Source of the DNA: Hyphomonas sp.
Lineage (GTDB): Bacteria; Pseudomonadota; Alphaproteobacteria; Caulobacterales; Hyphomonadaceae
Direction: 5' to 3'
Assembly (NCBI RefSeq): GCF_022844445.1
Contig: NZ_JALHLS010000012.1
Coordinates: forward strand, 1-64,000
DNA length: 64,000 nucleotides
The position numbers were made by a program, and so were the translations under genes. The notes under the pieces are model-generated. The model was not told the origin of the DNA and did not search any database. It saw only the letters and a list, made by a program, of their open reading frames with translations. How positions within the stretch are numbered: position 1 is the first letter of the stretch; every line of letters starts with the position of its first letter. Below, in pieces: positions 17,119-25,129 of this stretch.

Positions 17119-18521
17119 CGTTCGCTTCGCTCCCGTACAGTAAATTCGCGCGGCCTGTCTGAAGCCACGGCCGCGCCAGTGTCCATACCCTCGACCCCCG
17201 TTGCCGGGCCATAGGCGATTGCAGCAAGCTGCGGCCGGGACACGCCCGCACGTTCCAGATAGTCCGCCAGCGCCGCGGCGCGTGCCTGTGCCAGAGCATC
17301 CCCGTTGACGGCAAGTTCCAGCCTGACCCTGGCATCGCAGCGCCGCGCGATCCCGGCCAGCTGGTCGAGCGCGCCGGCATTCTCCCGTCGAAACTCCGCG
17401 CGGCCCGGCACGAACCCGACCGCCTCGGTTTCCAGCATCCGGTTGATGTCGTCCGTGCAGGCAGCCTCCGGCGCCAGCGCGCCGGCATCCACCACCTCGG
17501 GCACCGCCGCGATCACAACGCGCCACCGCCCCGCCGTTCGCGCCATGTCCTCGCTGAGGAACTGCAGCCTGCTCGCCGGCGCTTCGCCCTCGAAGGTGAA
17601 TCCGTTCACGCCCGGATCAAACGTCATCGTGCCAGACCGGAATGCGGCCAGGTGGCCAAGGCCCGCCTTTGCGCCCTCAAGCCAGTCTGCCGCAGAAGCC
17701 TCTGCCACCACCATCTCGTCGCGCACTTCGCCGTCGAACCCGCGCCGGGCATGCGTCATCAGGGCGCGCCGATCGGCCTCGCCCGGTACCGCGCCCGACA
17801 AGACGAGTTCGCCTTCGGAACGCGTCGCTGACCAGAGCGGCACGCCCTGCACCAACGCCACCCCCCGGAACGGCGCGGCCAGCGCCAGGGTCGCCGATGT
17901 CAGCTGCGCCCGGCGCGCTTCGTCGCTCGCCTCGCCGCGCAAAGTCAGCACATGATCGGTGAGCACGGCGCTGCCTTGATCGAGGTCCGCCGTCTGCAAG
18001 AGCGCAAACTGCGCGATCCCCTGCCAGTTCCCCGCCGGCGCGCCGGCTGCCACCACCATCTCGTCGATTGGCGGTCCGTTGGACTCCGCGCCCGCTTCTT
18101 CAAGGAGCGCGGCCCGCGCCGCTTTCGACGGCACATGCCCCGAGAGTTTCAGCTGACCGCTCGCCAGTTTCTCGACGCGCCAGACATAGGGCCGGACGGG
18201 TTCGGCCGGATGCACCCGCGTCTCAACCTGGGAGACCCCGCCAAACAGGAGGCCGCCCCGGCCGCTGCTGCGCAGGACGATGCCCGCAGCTTCCTCGGCA
18301 ACATCCGGCGAGGGCGCCGGTCCGGTCAGAATGGCTGTCTGCCCGTCCATGTTAACCTCAGCCCAGTCGAGCCCGGCGAGCAGCAACGCCTGCTGCGCCC
18401 GGGCCTCGAGCTGCGCTTCGAGCCTTGCGGCGCTATGGGGGGATTGGTTCACGCCCCACCACGCGATAAAGGGCAGCGCAAGGAGCGAAATGAAACCCGT
18501 CAGGTAGTCAAGCAGGCGCAC
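17115..18521 (-). CDS. Envelope protein with repeated BON-like units and an OmpA-like C-terminus
   Basis: 468 aa, starting at GTG 18521 with AGGAGG about 12 bases upstream. An N-terminal hydrophobic segment (residues 8-23) anchors it. The middle holds at least two units of about 130 residues with matching pieces (GQLKLSGHVPSKAARAALL and GELVLSGAVPGEADRRALM; DEMVVAAGAPAGNWQG and DEMVVAEASAADWLEG), a BON-domain-like pattern. The last 130 residues (EFRRENAGALDQLAGIARRC, ALADYLERAGVSRPQLAAI) resemble OmpA peptidoglycan-binding domains, although the usual NRRV ending is altered. The architecture recalls BON-OmpA proteins such as mycobacterial ArfA. It overlaps the downstream HhH gene by 4 bases. 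Confidence 0.72.
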   Translation of the reverse strand: MRLLDYLTGFISLLALPFIAWWGVNQSPHSAARLEAQLEARAQQALLLAGLDWAEVNMDGQTAILTGPAPSPDVAEEAAGIVLRSSGRGGLLFGGVSQVETRVHPAEPVRPYVWRVEKLASGQLKLSGHVPSKAARAALLEEAGAESNGPPIDEMVVAAGAPAGNWQGIAQFALLQTADLDQGSAVLTDHVLTLRGEASDEARRAQLTSATLALAAPFRGVALVQGVPLWSATRSEGELVLSGAVPGEADRRALMTHARRGFDGEVRDEMVVAEASAADWLEGAKAGLGHLAAFRSGTMTFDPGVNGFTFEGEAPASRLQFLSEDMARTAGRWRVVIAAVPEVVDAGALAPEAACTDDINRMLETEAVGFVPGRAEFRRENAGALDQLAGIARRCDARVRLELAVNGDALAQARAAALADYLERAGVSRPQLAAIAYGPATGVEGMDTGAAVASDRPREFTVRERSER

Positions 18522-18616
18522 GACGTCGCTGACCTCCTGTAATCATTGTCCCTCCGTCGAGGGATGCCCTATCCCTGATCGAACCGCAAGACATCAGCCC
18601 ACAGGCTTCCCGATCC

Positions 18617-19435
18617 ATGAAACGCCCCCCTGAAGTCCTGACCAGCCCATCAAACCCGCTGATCAAGTCCCTGAAAAGCCTCGAGCGGAAGAAGGAGCGT
18701 GCCGAAACCGGCCTCTTCCTGGCAGAGGGCGCGCGGATCGTGGGCGAAGGCCTGGCCCGGGGCTGGGCGGCAGAAACTGTCGTGATTGCTGCAGACATGG
18801 CCGAGCGCACTCATATCGCGGCCCTCGCCCGCGAGGCTGAGACAACCGGCGCCCGTGTCGTGCTGGCGCCTGAGCGGCTGATGTCAAAGATCACCCAGAA
18901 GGACAACGCGCAGAGCGTCGTCGCCGCCTTCCGGCAGCGCCACCTCACCCCGGAAGCTTTGCCTGCGCCGAAACCTGGCGCCCCGCTTTATGTGGCACTC
19001 TACGAAGTGCGTGACCCCGGCAACCTCGGCACGATCCTGCGCACCGCCGACTGCGCCGGCGCCAGCGGCGTCATCCTGGTCGGGACCTGCTGCGACCCTT
19101 ACAGCTTCGAGGCTGTCCGCGCGTCCATGGGCTCGCTGTTCGACATGCCTTTTGCCAATGCCAGTTTTCCTGCCTTCGACGCCTGGCGCCGCAAGCAGGG
19201 CCTCTCCCTCACGGCCGCCAGCGTCAACGCCACCGCCCGCCATGACGCAGCCCCATTCACCAAGCCATCGGTCATCCTGATGGGCAACGAACAGGCCGGC
19301 CTTCCGGCCGAGGTCGAAGCCGCCTGCGACACCCTCTCGCTGATCCCCATGCGCGGCGGCGCCGACAGCCTGAACCTCGCCCAGGCCACCGCCATCATGA
19401 TTTACGAAGCCTGGCGCCAGCGGGGATATGCCTGA
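18617..19435 (+). CDS. TrmH/SpoU-family RNA 2'-O-methyltransferase
   Basis: 272 aa. An N-terminal substrate-binding domain (LTSPSNPLIKSLKSLERKKE, FLAEGARIVGEGL) is followed by the SPOUT knot. The three SpoU motifs are visible: YEVRDPGNLGTILRTADCAG, ILMGNEQAGLP and LIPMRGGADSLNLAQATAIM. It probably methylates a 23S rRNA or tRNA ribose using S-adenosylmethionine; the exact target cannot be assigned from sequence. Its TGA overlaps the ATG of the next methyltransferase gene, so the two are coupled. It diverges from the BON/OmpA gene. Confidence 0.9.
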   Translation: MKRPPEVLTSPSNPLIKSLKSLERKKERAETGLFLAEGARIVGEGLARGWAAETVVIAADMAERTHIAALAREAETTGARVVLAPERLMSKITQKDNAQSVVAAFRQRHLTPEALPAPKPGAPLYVALYEVRDPGNLGTILRTADCAGASGVILVGTCCDPYSFEAVRASMGSLFDMPFANASFPAFDAWRRKQGLSLTAASVNATARHDAAPFTKPSVILMGNEQAGLPAEVEAACDTLSLIPMRGGADSLNLAQATAIMIYEAWRQRGYA

Positions 19436-20325
19436 TGAAGACCGAAACCCGCCTGCTGGTCGCTGATGACTGGGACGACTACGCCCTGCTCGACAGCGGC
19501 CACCTGCAGAAACTCGAGCGCTTCGGTGGCCAGACCGTCATCCGCCCGGACCCGCAGGCCTTCTGGAACCCGGCCCGCCCGGTGCAGAGCTGGAAGGCCG
19601 ATGCCCGCTTCGCCGCCAAGGGCCCGGACGAGGACGGCGCCGGCAGTTGGGAACTCCTCTCGCCGCGGGCGGTCGATGCTTGGCCGATGCGCTGGAACGG
19701 CCTGACCTTCACGGCGCGCCGCACGGCCTTCCGCCACATGGGCGTGTTTCAGGAACACTCCGTCCATTGGCGTTTCGCGCAGGAGCAGATCCGCGCCGCC
19801 GGCCGTCCCATCAAGGTGCTGAACCTCTTTGGCTATACCGGCATGATGTCGCTCGCCTGCGCAGCTGCAGGCGCCGAAGTCGTGCACCTCGACGCCAGCC
19901 CCAAATCCAACGGCTACGGAAAGGACAACCAGTCCCTTTCCGGTCTCGATGGCCAGACGATCCGCTGGATTGCCGACGATGCGATGAAGTTCGTCGCCCG
20001 CGAGCAGCGACGGGGCAGCAAGTATGATGCCGTCGTGCTCGACCCGCCGAAGTTCGGCCGCGGCACAACGGGCGAAACCTGGCGCTTCGAGGAAGACCTG
20101 CCCGCGCTCCTCGACGGCGTGCAGGCCCTGCTCGCCGAACGCCCGCTCTTCGTCATTGCGACGGCCTATGCGGTACGCCTCTCCTATCTCGCGCTCGCGC
20201 AGACGCTGGCCGACCGGATGGCGCCCTTTGGCGGCGTCATGGAGCAGGGCGAGATGGCCATCCCGCAGCAGGGCACAGACAGGCTCCTGCCGACCGCGCT
20301 CTACGCCCGCTGGCGCGCGGGCTGA
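19435..20325 (+). CDS. Class I SAM-dependent methyltransferase, RlmI-like
   Basis: 296 aa, start ATG overlapping the upstream stop (TGATG). The Rossmann motif LNLFGYTGMMSLACAAAGAE binds SAM and the motif YDAVVLDPPKFGRG matches the DPPxF catalytic loop of RlmI/YccW-type 23S rRNA cytosine methyltransferases. The N-terminal part lacks a clear PUA domain and has its own conserved layout (LLVADDWDDYALLDSGHLQK, as in a subgroup of alphaproteobacterial proteins). Paired with a SpoU methyltransferase, it is likely an RNA-modification enzyme. Confidence 0.85.
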   Translation: MKTETRLLVADDWDDYALLDSGHLQKLERFGGQTVIRPDPQAFWNPARPVQSWKADARFAAKGPDEDGAGSWELLSPRAVDAWPMRWNGLTFTARRTAFRHMGVFQEHSVHWRFAQEQIRAAGRPIKVLNLFGYTGMMSLACAAAGAEVVHLDASPKSNGYGKDNQSLSGLDGQTIRWIADDAMKFVAREQRRGSKYDAVVLDPPKFGRGTTGETWRFEEDLPALLDGVQALLAERPLFVIATAYAVRLSYLALAQTLADRMAPFGGVMEQGEMAIPQQGTDRLLPTALYARWRAG

Positions 20326-20343
20326 GGCGCCGGAGCAGCAAGG

Positions 20344-20865
20344 TCAGGCCGGATCTGTCGCCGCAATGTGCTTACGCGCCGCATCTATCCAGCCCGCGCC
20401 ATCCTCAATCAGATAAGGCCCTGTGAGCGGCGCGCTGTCACATGCGATCGCCTTCACCTTCTGGATGGATGGGCCCAGGATCGGCACGAATGCCTGATTG
20501 TCGTCCGACATCATCGCCGTGCCATCGGGCGCATACCGGGTGCGCGGCCCGACGCGCACGGTGTTCGCCTCGCAGTTCACCGTCATTGCCGGATATTCCT
20601 GCCAGCCGACAAACTTCTCTTCGAACTTCACCGTCTCGGGCATGTAAACATAGACTAGGCGGAAGGTCGCGGTGCCGCCCTCAGCCGGCGCGACCGGCGC
20701 GTTGGTGAAGATCGCGAAACGCTTCTCCACCTGCTCCAGTTTCAGCCACTGCGCCGGCGCTCCCGCGCCGGGCGTGGACGCACATCCTGCCAGCAAGGCG
20801 GCTGCCATGAGGGCGCCGCCAGGCGCCGCCTTGTTCCGTCCACTGAACTTGCTGCTGCGAGCCAA
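20344..20865 (-). CDS. Small secreted lipoprotein, possibly surface-adhesin E-like
   Basis: I choose the TTG at 20865 as start because GGGGAGGG lies 7 bases upstream and the product then begins with a clean lipoprotein signal (ALMAAALLAGC at about residues 18-28), giving 173 aa; the ORF track start at 20970 has no such support. The mature part holds EYPAMTVNCEANTVRVGPRT and a short pattern with two Cys, which loosely resembles adhesin-E-like domains of short lipoproteins. No catalytic residues are evident. It is convergent with the methyltransferase gene, 18 bases apart. Function unknown. Confidence 0.65.
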   Translation of the reverse strand: MARSSKFSGRNKAAPGGALMAAALLAGCASTPGAGAPAQWLKLEQVEKRFAIFTNAPVAPAEGGTATFRLVYVYMPETVKFEEKFVGWQEYPAMTVNCEANTVRVGPRTRYAPDGTAMMSDDNQAFVPILGPSIQKVKAIACDSAPLTGPYLIEDGAGWIDAARKHIAATDPA

Positions 20866-20978
20866 TGCAAATCCCTCCCCTGAATCACGCGCCAAAGATG
20901 GCAGACCGTACTGCGATGTCAAAGCCCCGCGCGCCGCTGAGGCGCGCCGAAGAACACGTGCGCCTGTCACAACGAAAA

Positions 20979-21007
20979 ACGGCGGCCCCCTGAGGGACCG
21001 CCGCCAT
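20979..21007 (-). terminator. Intrinsic terminator of the first TonB-receptor gene
   Basis: A GC-rich stem (GGCGGC...GCCGCC) about 50 bases after the receptor stop, followed on the minus strand by GTTTTTC. Confidence 0.65.
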
Positions 21008-21055
21008 TCAGTCTGGTCAGGCCCGGCCGGATTACTCCGGCCGCAAGCCCTAGGA

Positions 21056-24000
21056 TCAGAAGACGAGCTTCACACCCACGAAGGCCGAGCGACCGAGAAC
21101 GTCGTAGAGCGACGGATCGGTGTTCGCCTGGACGTTCGGAGTGTAGAGGCGCGGTTCCTGGTCGAGGAGGTTGTTGATACCGCCGCGCAGGATCACGTTT
21201 TCCGTGAGGTTATACGTGCCGTTCAGGTCGAGATACCAGGTCTGGTCAACGCCGGTGTTGGTGATCGGGCTACCGCCGGTCACAACGTTAGCGTTGATCA
21301 TATCCTGAACGTAGCGAAGGGCCAGGTTCATCGACAGGTCGTCGTTGGAGTAGTTGGAGTTGAGCGTATAGCGCCACTCCGGCGACGCGGTACCCGTGGT
21401 CGAACCGATCGTGCCGACAAAGTCATAGATCGGGTCAGCCGCGCCGACGAGGGTCTGGCTGTCGTCCTTGACGGTGTAGGTCGCCACGGCGTTCCAGTTC
21501 AGCGAACCAATATCCATACCGACATCGGCGAGGTCGAAGCCCCAACGCGCGGTGATGTCGACGCCAGCCTTTTCAACACGGGCGTCGTTGTTGTTGAGCT
21601 GGTTGAGGTTGATGATGCCGCCGTCGCTCTGATCGCGGTTGAACAGCTGGCACCAGGAGTTCGCCGGATCATAGGTCGGGTTGGCGTTGTCGCGGTTGAA
21701 GCAACGCTGGGCAATGGTCGTGGCCGTGAAGGCACCGATCGACTGGTCCAGCTCGATCCACCAGTAGTCAACCGTCAGGCCGAGGCTTTCCGAGAAGGAA
21801 TTGCCCGTGAACGGCGAGGTCATGACGATACCAGCCGTCCAGGAGGTCGACTCTTCCGGCTCCAGGTTCGGGTTGCCGCCGACAATACCGCGGGCCTGGC
21901 CGAAGGGCTGAACGTAGCCAGCACCGCCGGCCACGGCAGACTGAGCTGCACAAAGCGCGGCAACGTTTGCTCCGTTCGCACCATTCCGGCCGAATTGAGC
22001 GTTCGAAGCGTTTGCACCCGTAGTGTTGCAGGGGTCCTGGTTGGTGAAGGTCGGGAAATTGTTCACAGCGGGTGCGAACAGTTCCGCGATGCCCGGCGAA
22101 CGGATAGCTTTCTGATAACCACCGCGAGCGCGGAGGTAGTCGTTGATCTTCCAATCCCCATTAAGCTTCCAGGTGTCCGAGGAACCCGAACGGCTGTTTT
22201 CCGTGAGACGGTAGCCAGCGGTAACCGACAGTTCTTCGACCAGCGGAAGATCTTTGAGGACCGGGATCAGGGCTTCCGTGTAAACGTCGTACCAGTCAAG
22301 GTAACCCTTGATCGGCAGTTGCTCGTTAAAACCGGCGACCTGACCAGGCTGCAGGCCCGAGTCCGGCCGGAAATTGAAGTCAAGCTCTCGGTACTGGAGA
22401 CCAAATGCAGTTTGCAGCGCGCCGGCGGGAAGCTGCAACAGTTCCCCTTGGATCGTGCCTTCGATGACCTTCTGCTCGATCTCGGTGAGGTTTTTCGCTT
22501 GCAACGAAATATAGGCCTGGCAAGCTTGGCTGATCGGGGTGTTGCCGAACAGGTTCAGACCACCGGCGCAAATTCCTGCGCCGCCATCTGCGCGGTCAAG
22601 GAGCTCCTCGACCCGCGGAAGACGGACGTTGCCGCCTTGTACTTCGTTGAGGGTCGATCGGCCCTGCGAGAAGTAGACGTCATAGGTCCAAGTGTCGGTG
22701 CCGGCGAGCTTGCCGTCCATGCCGACCATCATCTGCCAGACGTCATGCGTCGTGCTGCCGTTACGACCGCCAAGCGCGTTGAAACGCTTGTTGAACGTGA
22801 AAGGAGCAAGCACCGGATTCGTGAAGAGCCGGTTGTCGGCTACTGCCGAGTTCGGCGATGAACCACCAACGGCCAAGCCGCCGTTTGCCAGTCCTCCGAA
22901 GCATCCACCCGCCGCGATGTTGGTCGGGGTAGCAGGGCAGGTGATAGTCGAACCAGTGCGTGTCCCGAGAAGAGCAGACAGTTCAGCCGGAATGAATGGG
23001 TTCGTTACCGGAACGGTGAAACCGTTGGCAGGGGTCGGCGCCAATTCTTGCTGGGCGTTGTAGTTCGTGAAGGTGAACTGGCCGTAGACGCGGGCGCTGT
23101 CGTTCAATTCGTAGTCGACCGAGGAGAACATGTTCCAGCGGTTGAGCGGAAGGACAAGGAAGTTGTCCGGCTCGAAGTTGTAAGAGAAGAAGTCAGGCGC
23201 AAATGCCGTTGCGATCGCCGAATCGGGACCTTCATAGCCCACGATGTTGAACCCGTTGCCAGCCGTACCGGTGCAGAACAGCGTTCCATCCGGGTTGAAG
23301 CCGAAGCCGGCCTGACCGCCGCTGCGCTCACAAAGACCTGCGCCGAAAATGCCCGTTACAGCAGCCGCAGACGGCTGGTTGGTTCCGGTCGAGTAGGAAC
23401 CATCCGGGAAGGTGCCCGTGGAACTGCTGGCCTGAACGGAAAAATCACGGGCGCCTTTGCCAACGACTTCACGGGTGAAGTAGTTCAGCGACAGGACGGC
23501 GTTACCACGGTCGTCAGCAAAATTGCTGCCCAGCGTGATGCCGGTGCCCCACTCGACGCCGTCGCCTTCTTCGATCGCGGCCTTGTACTGGGTGTCGACC
23601 TCGATGCCTTCGAAGTCCTTACGGAGCATGAAGTTGGCAACGCCGGCCACGGCGTCAGCGCCGTAGGTCGAAGCGGCACCACCGGTGATGATCTCGACGC
23701 GCTCAACGAGCGCCGACGGAATGGTGTTGATGTCGATCGTGCCGGTCGCGAACGACGGCATGCCACGCTTGCCATCGATCAGGACGAGGTTGCGTGCGGA
23801 GCCGAGACCGCGAAGGTCAAGGACGGCGCGGCCGTTCGAGCTCGGGTTGTTCGACTGGGACGACAGGTTCGGCGTGATTTGCGGCAGCGTGTTCAGGAAG
23901 CCGTCAACCGTCGTATAGCCGGACTCAAGCAGGGCGTCCTGGGAAACCGTAAGGATCGGGCTTTCCGCAACTTCGTCACGGCGCGCGAAACGCGAACCGG

Positions 24001-24160
24001 TGATCGTGATTTTCTCCTGACGAGCTTCCGCCTCGGTCGACTCGGTCGTTACCGCGACAGTAGCGTCGTCAGCTTCCTGCGCAACGGCAGCAAGCGGGCT
24101 TGCGACGGCGAAAAGCGCGCCGGCGAAAAGCGAGGACGAAAGCAAACGCTTTTTCCACAT
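21056..24160 (-). CDS. TonB-dependent outer-membrane receptor (first of two)
   Basis: 1034 aa from ATG 24160; an in-frame TTG at 24172 has GGAGGG better spaced upstream and could be the true start. Signal peptide LLSSSLFAGALFAVASPLAA ends in AVAQ. The plug domain follows (EKITITGSRFARRDEVAESP, LRGLGSARNLVLIDGKRG, VERVEIITGGAASTYGADAV), then a long barrel with repeated TonB-receptor features (SPGIAELFAPAVNNF, NLEPEESTSWTAGIV) ending in the terminal Phe (VGVKLVF). Such receptors import large scarce substrates using TonB energy. Substrate unknown: no siderophore or cobalamin genes flank it, while an S9 peptidase and a second receptor are nearby. Confidence 0.92.
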   Translation of the reverse strand: MWKKRLLSSSLFAGALFAVASPLAAVAQEADDATVAVTTESTEAEARQEKITITGSRFARRDEVAESPILTVSQDALLESGYTTVDGFLNTLPQITPNLSSQSNNPSSNGRAVLDLRGLGSARNLVLIDGKRGMPSFATGTIDINTIPSALVERVEIITGGAASTYGADAVAGVANFMLRKDFEGIEVDTQYKAAIEEGDGVEWGTGITLGSNFADDRGNAVLSLNYFTREVVGKGARDFSVQASSSTGTFPDGSYSTGTNQPSAAAVTGIFGAGLCERSGGQAGFGFNPDGTLFCTGTAGNGFNIVGYEGPDSAIATAFAPDFFSYNFEPDNFLVLPLNRWNMFSSVDYELNDSARVYGQFTFTNYNAQQELAPTPANGFTVPVTNPFIPAELSALLGTRTGSTITCPATPTNIAAGGCFGGLANGGLAVGGSSPNSAVADNRLFTNPVLAPFTFNKRFNALGGRNGSTTHDVWQMMVGMDGKLAGTDTWTYDVYFSQGRSTLNEVQGGNVRLPRVEELLDRADGGAGICAGGLNLFGNTPISQACQAYISLQAKNLTEIEQKVIEGTIQGELLQLPAGALQTAFGLQYRELDFNFRPDSGLQPGQVAGFNEQLPIKGYLDWYDVYTEALIPVLKDLPLVEELSVTAGYRLTENSRSGSSDTWKLNGDWKINDYLRARGGYQKAIRSPGIAELFAPAVNNFPTFTNQDPCNTTGANASNAQFGRNGANGANVAALCAAQSAVAGGAGYVQPFGQARGIVGGNPNLEPEESTSWTAGIVMTSPFTGNSFSESLGLTVDYWWIELDQSIGAFTATTIAQRCFNRDNANPTYDPANSWCQLFNRDQSDGGIINLNQLNNNDARVEKAGVDITARWGFDLADVGMDIGSLNWNAVATYTVKDDSQTLVGAADPIYDFVGTIGSTTGTASPEWRYTLNSNYSNDDLSMNLALRYVQDMINANVVTGGSPITNTGVDQTWYLDLNGTYNLTENVILRGGINNLLDQEPRLYTPNVQANTDPSLYDVLGRSAFVGVKLVF

Positions 24161-24172
24161 TGGTTCGGTCAA

Positions 24173-24469
24173 GTTACCCTCCAAAAAAACATGCGCGGCA
24201 CACGCGCGCAAAGGCTCCGCACCCAAGAATGAGTGTTCGATCCGACTCCCCGGACCTTAACCGGCAGTAATGAAGGCTGGTTCGTGACAGTCAATCGCAA
24301 CCCCGCCAATCTTTAGACAAATTCCCGCCAGTGTGACTATTTGGCTTCAGGTTCAGGCAGCCGCTGCAAATTTGAGCCTTCAATCGGTCAGAGCACGCTT
24401 TCTATTTGTTCGCGGCCGGTGAAGAATGGGCACAATCGTGCGCGAACAAGCCAATCAGGGAGTAAAGTG
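24173..24469. other. Divergent intergenic region between TonB receptor and the 180-aa periplasmic protein
   Basis: About 300 bases with no convincing ORF. A small hairpin (TGCGCG / CGCGCA at 24192-24210) lies in the receptor leader. I could not pick a convincing promoter pair for either direction. Confidence 0.4.
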
Positions 24470-25012
24470 ATGATTTTCAGGATCCTTCTGGTCAGCGCCG
24501 CCGCAGTCGGCCTCGCCGGCCCCGCCCTCGCCCGCCAGTCCGTCACCAACCCGACAGACCCGATCTACGCCTGCGCCGTGATTGCAGAGGATTCGGCCCG
24601 TCTCGCCTGCTTCGACGAGGCGGTGGGCACCTTGCGAACGAAGGAAGAAGCTGGTCTCGTCCAGACCATCGATGTCGGTCAGATCGAAACCATCGAAAAG
24701 GAAGCCTTTGGCTTCTCGATGCCGAGCCTGCCGGGTCTCTTCAGCCGGTCTGCGTCAGCCGAGAAGAAAGTCGAACGCGAGGAAGTCGATGAGATTACCG
24801 TCGCCGTGAAATCTGCCCGCATCCAGGGCGTGACCGGCAAGGCCATCGTCACGCTGGAAAACGGCCAGACTTGGGAGCAGACGGACACGGCCAAGATCCA
24901 GGCCTCGTCCCTGCGCAAAGCCAAGGAAGCCCGCGTGCGCAAGGCCGCACTCGGCAGCTTCATGATGACCGTTGATGGAGGCCGCAGCTTCCGCGTGAAG
25001 CGCACCAACTGA
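24470..25012 (+). CDS. Small exported protein with a C..I..RLACFD motif
   Basis: 180 aa from ATG 24470, preceded by GGGAG; the ORF track start is 43 codons too early. The signal peptide MIFRILLVSAAAVGLAGPAL ends ALA-R. The mature N-terminus DPIYACAVIAEDSARLACFD carries two Cys in the pattern found in several periplasmic proteins, including the VasI family associated with type VI secretion, but no type VI genes are near. The C-terminal half (VTLENGQTWEQTDTAKIQ, MMTVDGGRSFRVKR) looks like a small beta domain. Role unknown. Confidence 0.7.
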   Translation: MIFRILLVSAAAVGLAGPALARQSVTNPTDPIYACAVIAEDSARLACFDEAVGTLRTKEEAGLVQTIDVGQIETIEKEAFGFSMPSLPGLFSRSASAEKKVEREEVDEITVAVKSARIQGVTGKAIVTLENGQTWEQTDTAKIQASSLRKAKEARVRKAALGSFMMTVDGGRSFRVKRTN

Positions 25013-25129
25013 AGATAAAGGCGCGCCGCGCACCGATCTGCGCTCGCGAACCGGAAACACGCTCAAACGTGGTTGACTTCCCGTGTGAACGCCCCAGAGT
25101 CATATCGATTATCAGCAAGGAGATCAGTT

